A stretch of DNA of 64,000 nt from positions 248,001-312,000 of the forward strand of contig CP111156.1 in NCBI GenBank assembly GCA_026367775.1, written 5' to 3'. Each line of letters opens with the position of its first letter. The first letter of the stretch is position 1. The notes under the pieces were generated by a model. The model ran no database searches. It worked only from the letters and a program-made list of their open reading frames with translations, and had not been told where the DNA came from. Source of the stretch: Exserohilum rostratum (taxonomy: Eukaryota; Ascomycota; Dothideomycetes; Pleosporales; Pleosporaceae). A program made the translations under genes and the position numbers. Below are positions 55,391-64,000 of the stretch, piece by piece.

Positions 55391-55736
55391 GTTTCAAAAG
55401 CGGCAGAGAGGCACAGTAATACGGAAAGCAAACAAAATATGCAAACAACGGGACAAGCGATGCGCAAGTGGGGACGAAGATGTTGAAGGAGAAGAGAGTG
55501 GGACATGCGAAGAGTGGGGTTCTAGCACCTGCGACGAGATTCGCGCTAGGGCGCATCAATCACATGGGGTCCATCAGCCACGCTGAATGTGTCACGTTGT
55601 AGCAAGGATGTAGTGTGCACAAGATTGTGGCGTAACGAATGAGATGAATAGAAGCGAAGATATATACAAAAGAATGCACTGTATGTACAATATAGAAAGT
55701 TCCTGCTAACCGGGCGCGGAAATCATCTCAGGTTAC
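55391..55736. other. Short intergenic region, possible 5' exon of the PSI gene
   Basis: 346 bp between the PSI-domain gene start and the CDH stop. The minus strand shows an open frame with a hydrophobic stretch in a frame different from the PSI exon; a spliced signal-peptide exon is possible but no convincing donor/acceptor pair was found. Confidence 0.4.
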
Positions 55737-58498
55737 TTAGTTGGGAACGCACTGGGAGTACCACTGGTTGGTCAACTGGCACTTGAATCCAGAAACACAA
55801 GTGGTAGGGCCCTTGTAGTCTTGGCCACCGCATCTACACACAGTCAGGATATGGTCACGGCAATAAGTACTGTTGTCACTCACTGCTCGTAGGCCTTAGC
55901 AACACCAGTGGCGGTGGGCTTAGCGGACGACTGGACCGTGGTAGGCGTGGACGAGGGCTTGACAGAGGTGGGGTTTCCACCGTTGCTGGCACCGAGGGCG
56001 AGGATCTTGGCAGCGGCGTGCTCGGCGACCACAACAATGTAAGAAGTAGGGTTGGTGAAGATGTGGCTGTATAGAGTTAGCGTGAGAAGCAAAGAAAAAA
56101 ACATGGAGATACCTACCCAGGGAAGATGGAAGCATCGACAACGTGGATGTTCTCTGTTCCGTAAACTTGGGTGTTCAAGTCAACAACAGAGCTTCCGCCC
56201 TTCAGTCCGCTGTCAGTTCCGAGCTTAGCGGTACCGATCCAGTGGTTGGAACGACGCTTGGAGGCAGTCAGGGGCAGGCTGGCGACGTATTCCTCGACCG
56301 TGGTGCCTGGAGCAGGAACCTGGAATTCGATGGCAGGGTTCTTCTTGATAGCAGCCATCAAGTTCTTGATACCTGCAATGACTACACCAGTATCGGCGTC
56401 GTTCTGGAGGTATGGGGCCTTGCTGACGAAAACGTTGAGGGCACCGTTGATGGAGAGTTCACCGCGCGAAGTAGAGCCGTGGCCGAGATACTGGCTGATG
56501 GTCATGGAGTGGGTGTCGTTTGCGCCAGGGCCCTCAACACGAGCAGTCCACTGAAGGGATCGGTCAATTCCATCGGATCCCTTGATCATTTCCCAAGCAA
56601 GAGGACCGATGTTAGGAGCGGACTGAGCAAGGATACCGGCGCGCTTGCTAAGGTACAGGTTCTTGTCAGCCTCGATGGGGGCGTCCCAGGCCTTGTAGAA
56701 GTCGTAGAAGGAGACGTTGGGGTGCCTGATGACGAGATCAGTGTTGACGTGGTCGTTGAGGTTCTTTCCGACGGGAAGCTCAATCCAGTCAGACTCCTTG
56801 ATCATGGTCGATCCATCGCGGGCGCTGGACTTGACAACGTTGAGCTGGGCCTTTGGTCCAATACCACTGCGGAAGAGGACCTTGGAAGATCCAAAAGCAC
56901 CACCGGAAAGGATGACACGGCCGCCGGGCTTCAGGTTGACGGTTCCGCAGTAGCCCTTGCCACCGACGCCGCTCTCGAGTTCAACACCAGTGGCAACACC
57001 ACCGTTGCGGATAACGCGGCGGGCCATGGTGTTGGTCCAGAGCTTGAAATTTTGCCTCTTGAGGGCAGAGACCATGTAGGTGCCGAGAGGACCTTGCCTC
57101 TGTCCGTTCTCGTACATGAAAGGCGAGTGAGAGAAAGTCCTGTTCTTCTGGTTGGGCTGGTTGTTCGCAACAACGCTCTTCCAGCCACCGGCAGCAAGAG
57201 CACCGGAGAGAACGTCAAAGCCTTCCTGCTTGTAACGCTTGCCATCAGTCGAAGGAGTGTCTGTGCCAGGGATGCGCTGGAAGACGCGGTCAATGGCACC
57301 CTTGACATCGGAAGACTTCCAGCCGTTGGGGAACTGGTAGTCAAAGTCAATGTCAACTGGCTTCCACCAAAGAGCAGCGTTGACAGCGGTACCACCACCG
57401 AGAACACAACCGGCCATCTGGTCAATATCGGTACAGGCGACACCAGCAGAGTCAACCCAGATCTGGTTGCAAAGACCGGGAACATCGAAACGAGTGAGGT
57501 TCTTGCTGGTGACCCAGTCAGGACCCATGGTTCCACCGAAGCGAGCAAGCGATGGCGGGCCCTTCTCGAGCAGCAGAACGCTCTTGCCGGACTCGGAGAG
57601 CTTGTCAGCGATGGGGATACCTCCAGCACCACCACCAACGACAATGTAGTCGAAGGAACCGGTAGGGGCGGGCGTGCCCTGGCAAGAAACGGGGGCAGTT
57701 GGCTCGGGGGTGCTAGTAGGGGTGGTGCCGGGGCTGGAGGGTGTAGGCGAGGGCGAGGTGTTGGCCAGCTTTTCCCAGTCCGCGTACTTTGCGTTCCTGG
57801 CGGGCGCTACCTGGGCGCCGAAAAGGGACTGGCCCTTGTTGTGCTGGGCCCAGGTGCCTGCGTAGACCTTGTCGTGCTGCGCCCATCCGACGACCTGCAC
57901 CTCGCCGGTGGGGAGTTGGTTGCCTTCAGCGCCGTTCTGGTTCCAGACCCAGCAGTTCTTGCAAAGGTAGACAATCTCAAAGTAAGAGTCGGTGACCTTG
58001 TGGTAGATCTGGCTCAAGGTGGCGTTGCCAGTGTAGTCATCGGGGGCAACGTAACCACTGAATGTGTTTTAGCAAAAGAGCAATCATTTTGGTAGAGCCA
58101 AACTAACCTTGCAAAGTAGAAGCCAGTCTTGACAGTGTCCTTTTCAGGCCAGGCGACCATGAGGAGCTTGTTAGGCATGGCACCACCGTGACTGAAACCA
58201 GACCAACCCTGGCCGGCGGTGAGGGAACCTTTCTGCAAGCTGTTAGAACATGCTGGAGTAGACATTTTTGTTGGGGCTGTCTTGCCATGTAACCAATGTA
58301 GTCAAAGTTGTTTCCGGAGCTGGCTGGGGGCAGAGCCATACCCCACTCGAAACCACCAGGAGTTTGGGCATCAGTGACGACCTGGCGCATGAACTGGATG
58401 CCGGTAGCATTGTGGACAAAAGTCGCCTGAGCATAGGCAAGAGGAGCAAAAAGAGAGGAAAGCAGCGTAGCTGCGCTGGCAACGGAAGCGCTCTTCAT
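55737..58498 (-). CDS. cdh: Cellobiose dehydrogenase with C-terminal CBM1
   Basis: Five exons: 58498-58286, 58232-58108, 58057-56117, 56066-55884 and 55833-55737; 852 residues. A signal peptide (residues 1-23) leads to a b-type cytochrome domain with axial Met in HGGAMPNK (about 90) and axial His in AQHNKGQ, plus the CKNC disulfide. A Ser/Thr/Pro linker joins the GMC flavodehydrogenase, which starts VVGGGAGG and LLLEKG (FAD binding) and carries the catalytic His of SNHWIGT and Asn of FTNPTS. A second linker precedes a family 1 cellulose-binding module (QCGGQDYKGPTTC ... NQWYSQCV). Secreted CDH oxidises cellobiose and passes electrons to lytic polysaccharide monooxygenases. Intron 1 must use a GC donor (ATG|GCAAG). 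The sense strand of exon 3 has no TTA, CTA or TCA codons over about 650 codons, a sign of strong codon bias and high expression. Confidence 0.95.
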
Positions 58499-60773
58499 GG
58501 TGAAGACCGGTTGCCTGCAAACCAAGAGCAAGACGAAAGGAGTGAGCGAAAGTGAAAGCTTGCGGCTTGGATAGCCATGCCAGGGTGCGGTGCGAACATT
58601 ATATACATGTTGCGTCGTCCCTAGACGGCGTGAGGGGAGCCAGAGGGTTGGATGTCGTTGCCAATGGGCCAAGACACTACCTGGATGAGGTGCTGCATCT
58701 GGAGGCGGCCGAAGAGCCCCTTCAACCAGGAACCGACGAGAGGAATTGGGCCAGGTGGAGCATGCCAACAGGTCTGATTAGCGTAAGGCGGCGTGTGATT
58801 GGGCAGCGGGCGCACAACGTGACCCGGGGCGAGGATTTGGGCTAGGAATTAATATGTAGCAATCAGGGCGACATGGGGTTGTTTGATTGATGTAGATTGA
58901 TGTAAAGCCGGGAGCTCGACTCATTTGCCGTTGGCGACGCTTGTGTAGCCCGTTTGGGCAGCCCCACAGTCGCTTAGCGCCGCGCGCACATGGGCAGGCA
59001 CCCCCGGGGAGGCAAGAGCCACCGGCGGGCTCTCCAAACAGCGGCCCCAGCCAACATGGCATACATCCTTCTCGAACACATTGGCATCTCACATGCCAGC
59101 CCAGCCTGGGTCCCGTGTAGACGCCACACCCCTCGCGGTACCGCTCTCGTCCCGCAGGTTCCGCCCTGCTGCCCCAACTCAAGGGCTGTTCGCGATGCGC
59201 CGCCGTGGCCGAGGGCTACTACATACTATGTGCATACGTGCGACTATTGCTAGGCTTGCTGCATAGCCTGAGACGCTCCACCACGCCGCCGCCCACTGTC
59301 AATCTATTGTATATTGTCGCTCGCCTCGCCTCCTCTGTCGTCACTCCCAAGCCTGCTCGGCCCTTCCTCTCCCTGCAATTAATACGGCGACGTTTTTTTC
59401 ATCTAACCGTCGGCTCTGCGCGCCTGCATGCGCGGTGCTGCCTGTGCACGTGCTGCGCCTCCAGCACGTGTGCATTACGCCCCAAGTATCTGCTGTGCAG
59501 CTCGAATATATTGACGGACGGACAAACCATTGTCGCTGCGACTTTGTCATCGCCTCGCAGCTGTGCCAAAAATGGAGCAAAAGCCCTCATTTGCTCAGTC
59601 ATGCCGTGCTCCATTGGGCAAGGCCTCTATTGCATGAGGGACTATAAAAGGATGGCCGCTTCCACCAGGGGTTCATCACAAATCATGCCTTGGCTGACTT
59701 GCATTCATTTCTCGTTGAGCTGGTTTTGAGAGCGGCACAGCAACTCCAAGGATACACCAAGGGGCCGCGGGTGCAAAAAACAAACCATTGCACTTGTTTC
59801 ATTCGATCGACGACGACATGAACAGATCTGCGACAGGTACCTACCCCACCCTCCGGATGTTTGGAAATTTGAGGAACGTTTGGTGATGCCGTCTGGAACA
59901 GCGGGTACGTCTTGGCTGTTTGCAAGCCAGGCGCTATCTTGATGTGCATCTAGCGGCAACCCGTACAGAACCACTCTCCCCGGCCTTGTCACCATCAAGT
60001 CCAGTCTCAGCCGCACCCCGCACATCCCGTGCTGAGCCGGCTTACTGCTTGCTCGCTAAGCTGACGATGGCATCAGACGGGCTGCTGCCGTGGCAATGTA
60101 TCTGAGTACCATCTCAAACTTGAGACGATGAGGTCGAGCACGTTGGCCCGGTCTGCTCATTTGGCCGTGTCAGTGTCATGTCTGGACTACTACAATTGCG
60201 GGTCATGATCGGCCCTGGGAGTCCGGTTGTGCGGTCCGCCTGGGACCTGTGTATTTCTGTACGACCCATTCAAGTGTCTGGCGAATCTGAACGCTTTGTA
60301 CATAGATGCATGAATCTACGCGTGGAGCCGTGAACATGTGGACGAGACAGTAGCTCGCCACCCAAAAGCTTAGATGACCAGCAATCAATGTACCCCTCAA
60401 ATAAGCATTGTCTGCTATAGCCTCATCCCGTTGCAAAAGAGCCACACCCAACAGTCGTCCTGCGTCCATCGTATATGCACCCCACAACCGGCATCGGTAG
60501 TTGGGCCCAGATTGGGGGCATGCAGCGACGACTGGCCAACGCCAACCGACTGGCCAGGCGACTGGCCAACCGTCCATTGGTACCTTGCATCATTGGCCGT
60601 TTTCCCCACCACCAACGACAACGTCGGCGCCTCCGCTCCCAGCTCCACATCTGTACAACACGCGCAAAGAGCCATAGTGCCATCGTTACCACTCAGCGAC
60701 CAAAAATTCTGATTTCGCCGCTTGAGTAATAATCCGCCTGAATTTTTGTGACACGATTTGACGACCCGCCAAT
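58499..60773. other. Intergenic region, no gene seen
   Basis: About 2.3 kb between the CDH start and the small orphan gene. Open frames are short and compositional. CGACTGGCCA occurs three times at 60529-60538, 60547-60556 and 60559-60568. It probably contains the CDH promoter on its left side. Confidence 0.45.
60529..60568 (+). repeat. Three closely spaced CGACTGGCCA copies
   Basis: Three exact 10-base copies spaced 18 and 12 bases apart, each containing the palindrome TGGCCA, about 210-245 bp upstream of the start at 60774. They could be factor sites or a small tandem duplication. Confidence 0.6.
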
Positions 60774-61588
60774 ATGCACGACGAACGTGAGTTGCCCTGT
60801 TCGACTCTGCCTCCCCACACCGCACCGTATGCATCCAGGGCGAGGACATGCGCACACAATACAGACTCGTAGAGTCAGCACTCAAAATATCAAACCGTAC
60901 AATGCGCGCATGCATCTAGCGATACAGACACACCATGCGTACTCACCCACGACGCACATCACACGACCCCCAGCTTCAGCCTCAACAGCACACCACAACC
61001 CAAACCAACTAACACCCTCCAGACCCCCATCCCCTCCTCGCCCAAGTCCCCCTAACCGTCTCCCCCTTCCTCTCCCTCCCCACCGCCGTCCCCCTCCCCT
61101 ACAGCTACAAGCCGCTCCCGTCGACACTGCCCCCAAGCATCCTGTCTCCGCCGTCTCAACACCCCTCCAGCAGCCCCACAAACGACACATCGACGCCCCC
61201 CGTGCAGCCGCAAGACCAACAAGTCGCGTACGTGGTCTCTGCATCAGGCACAAGCGCCCACCCAGATCAAATACTGAGTTCGTGCACTGCGCTGCAAGAG
61301 CATTTAAGGCGGTTGGAAGAAGATGCGAGGAGGACGTTGGCTGAGTGGGAGGAGCGGAGGAGGCAGGAGGATTTGGCGGAGAAGAGGAGGGTTGCGCCGG
61401 GGTGGTTGGATAGTGGAGTGCATATTTTGAGGCCGGAGGGCGTGGATGAAAATGGGAATGCTGGAGGGGGAGGACAGCAACAACAGCAGAAGCAAGAACA
61501 GAGTTTAATGGATTTGGATCCTCAGGCGGAGAGGAAAGCGAAAGAAGGTGAGGAGTTGGATCGCGTGTTTGGAGGACTCAAGGTTTGA
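60774..61588 (+). CDS. Small orphan protein with 13-nt first exon
   Basis: Exon 1 is only 60774-60786 (ATG plus three codons and one base), then a 236-bp intron with a GTGAGT donor, an ACTAAC branch point and a CCAG acceptor, then exon 2 61023-61588; 192 residues. The frame and phase fit exactly (phase 1). The N-terminal half is Pro/Leu/Ser-rich (HPLLAQVPLTVSPF...), the centre (about residues 75-125) is a charged helix (LEEDARRTLAEWEERRR) followed by RVAPGWLDSG, and the end is a Gln-rich patch and LDRVFGGLKV. The family is not recognised; the spacing and helix suggest a small subunit of a complex. The frame in exon 2 has no suitable ATG. Confidence 0.65.
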
Positions 61589-61928
61589 GTTGTTACTTGG
61601 ATCATGATATCAAACAAATGAAAGGCGCGTATGTATCACAACCACCACACAATACACACACACAATGTTATAACGACAGAAACATACTACCGTGGGCTAG
61701 AAATTACTACCAAGATTGTAAACTAATAAGCTATGACATGCCGTTTAAGCCCACGTCCACTGCCACATTGCTTACAGTAAAACCCCCATCGCGACGCGGC
61801 ATTACACACATATGACAACCAATAAACGCAAACAGAAGGGGAATCTCGAAGGGGAAGAAGTTTGGCAATAACTGCCCTGTCGTATCCACTCGCGCGCCAA
61901 CTCCATCATGCCACTACGCCAATCACCC
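61589..61928. other. Convergent 3' intergenic region
   Basis: 340 bp between the stops of the small orphan gene and the septin gene. AT-rich, no feature beyond expected 3' UTRs. Confidence 0.5.
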
Positions 61929-63330
61929 TTAGCGGCGGCCGTGCGAGCGGTTGATGCTGCCCTGGAGAGCATCCACCTCGCCCTCGAGACGCTTGATTTC
62001 GGCGTGGCTGGCCTCGAGGTCCTTGTTGAGGCGGTCGCGCTCGGCAATGAGCTTCTGCTCCCATTGCCTGAAACGCTGCTCCTCCACCTTGACCTGCTCG
62101 GTAAAGCGCTTGCGGAGCGCCTCCTCCTCTTCCTTGAACTTGGGGTTGTCCAGCTTCCTTGGACGTGCCTCGCCAAACTTCCTCGTCTCCATCTGGCCAG
62201 CGCGGTACGCCTCGTAGTGGTTCTCCTCGGTAGTGTGGATGAGGTCGAGCATGTGGGTTCGGATGAGAATGGCGCGCAGCTTCTTGAAGTCGCAGTGCTC
62301 CTCGTTCTCAACCTCGGCAACACCCCAGGCGTATTGTCGGCCCTTGACGGTGCGGCCGTCGGTGGTCTGAACGTCCTTCTCGGAGCCAATGACGGAGAAA
62401 GGCATGGCGTCGATGAGGCTGCGGGCGTGCTGCATGGCGGCAGCGTCGTCGTCCTCAAGCGGGGGAGTGTAGATCTTGATACCTTGAGCATCAATCACCT
62501 GGCGCACCTGCAAGCAGTCAGTATCGGTGTGTATGGTCGTTCATGCCCAACATACCCTCATCTTGAACCTGGCAAGGTCCGTTGGGCTCAGTGTGTCGGC
62601 CTTGGCGACAACGGGAATCAGGTTGACGCGTGTGCAGAGCTTCTTCATAACCTCAATGTCGAGCGGCTTCAGGGTGTGGCCAGTGGGGCGGATGAAGTAC
62701 AGGCAGGCGTGGACACGGAGGTCGATCTTGTCAGTACGGCGTGGTTGTTGCTCTTGCAACATGTAAGACTCGTGCTGGTCGTCGAGGAACTCGATAATGG
62801 GCTGCCACGAGTCGCGGTTGTTGACGTAGTCACCGAATCCAGGAGTGTCGATGACGGTGAGGCGGACTGGTCACGTTAGTCGGGGCGGAGGCATGCAGTG
62901 TCCTGTGGTGCGTACCCTTGAAGAACTTCTCCTCGAGCTCGGCCTTGGTGATTTCAATCTCGACCGTCTTGTCCATCTGCTTGTGGTGTCGTCGCTTGTG
63001 GTCGGCATAGTTCTTGATGGTCGTCGAGAAGAGCGTGTTGATGAAGGTAGTCTTTCCTAGGCCAGACTCTCCGGCAACCTAGACCAGTCAGCGGGTGTTG
63101 TGGGTTGTGAGATATAGGGGCGGCTCGTACCATTATGGTGAAGGCAGCACCACGCTTGGCGACAATCTTGTGCCTGTCCTACGTTAGGCTTGACACTGCG
63201 TGTCTGGTTGAGAGAGCGTACCTCTGGTTAGGGAGCTGAGAGACATGTTAGCAGACTGCTCGCAAGTTGGTATGGTCATAGGGGATATACGTACATTGGC
63301 AATGCCAATTGGGGACGCGGACTCGGCCAT
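61929..63330 (-). CDS. CDC12: Septin, CDC12/AspC orthologue
   Basis: Six exons: 63330-63295, a 14-nt exon 63235-63222, 63173-63131, 63078-62916, 62866-62556 and 62507-61929; introns of 48-59 bp; 381 residues. The polybasic region before the P-loop reads RHKIVAKRG, G1 is GESGLGKT (residues 34-41), G3 DTPGFGD, G4 AKAD. The septin unique element and a C-terminal coiled coil starting near KRFTEQVKVEEQRFRQWEQ follow, the latter characteristic of the Cdc12 group rather than Cdc3, Cdc10 or Cdc11. Septins form hetero-oligomeric filaments at septation sites and hyphal tips. It is divergent from PWP2 across 409 bp. Confidence 0.93.
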
Positions 63331-63739
63331 GGTGCAGTCGGGTGGTGAACTGCGGTGTGTGTATGGGGGTATGTATGGGGTTGCTGCGCGGTGTGTCAGT
63401 GGAGGCGGTCTGATATAATGCTGCAGCGTGTGCAAGTGTGTGCATACCGATAGAGGCCGCGGGAATCGAGGGTCACAGCAGCGAGGCAGCACAAGAGCGT
63501 GTGGTTCGGGGGGTGCGGAGAGAAAGCGTCGTGTTGGCGGACAATTTGGATCCCCTTTCTGCGAGCTGCGAGTCGCTCAGGGCGGCAGGCACGGACCCTG
63601 GACGGGGAAACCGCCTAATTATGCACCTGCTCGACTAGCGCGTCCGCTGGAGATCCGAGCTTGGAAAAAGTTCAAGATGCCATCATGAAAGTCCCCGCAA
63701 CAAACGCCCACGTCGTTCTGAGTCTTGCACGATTACAAG
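63331..63739. promoter_or_regulatory. Divergent promoter of CDC12 and PWP2
   Basis: A 409-bp interval between two divergent essential-type genes. GT-rich near 63350-63450. No definite regulatory site identified. Confidence 0.45.
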
Positions 63740-64000
63740 ATGAAGACGGACTTTCAGGTATGCGGCGCGCATTCATATTCAAGTCACGTGTGCTAATTCA
63801 ACACAGTTTTCCAACCTACTGGGCACCGTATACAGCAGAGGCAACCTGCTATTCACCCCAGACGGCACATGTCTGCTCTCGCCAGTGGGCAACCGGGTTA
63901 CGGTTTTTGACCTCGTAAAGTATGCGCAGGCAGGTAACCATTCATGTGTTCAAGTCATTGACGCGCCCGCAGCTCCAAATCGTATACGCTTCCCTTTGCG
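63740..64000 (+). CDS. PWP2: PWP2/UTP1 small-subunit processome protein, 5' part only
   Basis: Start at 63740 (MKTDFQ), then intron 63758-63806, exon 63807-63919, intron 63920-63972, and exon 3 from 63973 running off the window. The spliced start reads MKTDFQFSNLLGTVY, followed by GNLLFTPDG, LLSPVGNRV and VFDLVNSKSYTLPF, the N-terminal WD-repeat blade of PWP2. PWP2 is part of the UTP-B subcomplex that assembles on pre-18S rRNA in the nucleolus. Phases match across both junctions (0 and 2). Only about 50 residues are visible, but they are diagnostic. Confidence 0.88.

Noticed and set aside
56143..58095. 650-codon plus-strand frame as a gene
   Set aside because: It is exactly in register with the CDH coding strand, begins with GTG, has no family features, and is explained by absence of TTA/CTA/TCA codons in the sense gene.

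Overview
The window reads as nuclear DNA of a filamentous ascomycete, most likely a dothideomycete of the Pleosporales type. The reasons are many short GT-AG introns of about 45-90 bp carrying CTAAC-type branch points, ascomycete-specific families (a fungal CASTOR-like ACT protein, a HET-domain relic, a PSI-domain membrane protein, LCL2, a cellobiose dehydrogenase with CBM1), and septin, NOP10 and PWP2 genes of fungal type. The species is not determined. All exon coordinates were read by eye from splice signals and reading-frame continuity.

Region 1, about 1-14 kb, looks accessory. A heme-thiolate peroxygenase-like gene (minus) and a fatty-acid alpha-dioxygenase-like heme enzyme (plus) diverge from a 510-bp promoter that contains three evenly spaced TACAGCTGAA boxes. 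Two unrelated secreted pepsin-like aspartic proteases follow, also divergent, and then a UPF0658-type multi-pass membrane protein. After it comes an AT-rich stretch with no credible gene (about 9.8-14 kb).

Region 2, about 14-34.4 kb, is core-like but loosely packed: a large disordered basic protein lies between two long gene-free stretches rich in simple repeats, followed by acetoacetyl-CoA synthetase, NOP10, LCL2, a 925-residue coiled-coil protein and a CASTOR-like ACT-domain protein.

Region 3, about 34.4-45 kb: a 5.5-kb gap with a frameshifted HET-domain relic, a PhoD-type membrane phosphatase with a 12-nt micro-exon, and a cytochrome P450. The P450 is bracketed by two diverged direct copies of a sequence of about 105 bp.

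Region 4, 45-64 kb: TRM61 and cysteinyl-tRNA synthetase share a 327-bp divergent promoter. They are followed by an MFS monocarboxylate-type transporter, an orphan Cys-containing disordered protein, a PSI-domain membrane protein, a secreted cellobiose dehydrogenase (cytochrome + flavin domain + CBM1), a small orphan protein, septin CDC12 and the 5' end of PWP2 running off the window.

Functional threads: oxidative lipid chemistry (peroxygenase plus dioxygenase), secreted protein and lignocellulose breakdown (two pepsins, CDH), tRNA and ribosome biogenesis (TRM61, CysRS, NOP10, PWP2) and cytokinesis (CDC12). No complete biosynthetic gene cluster, CRISPR array, rRNA or tRNA was recognised.
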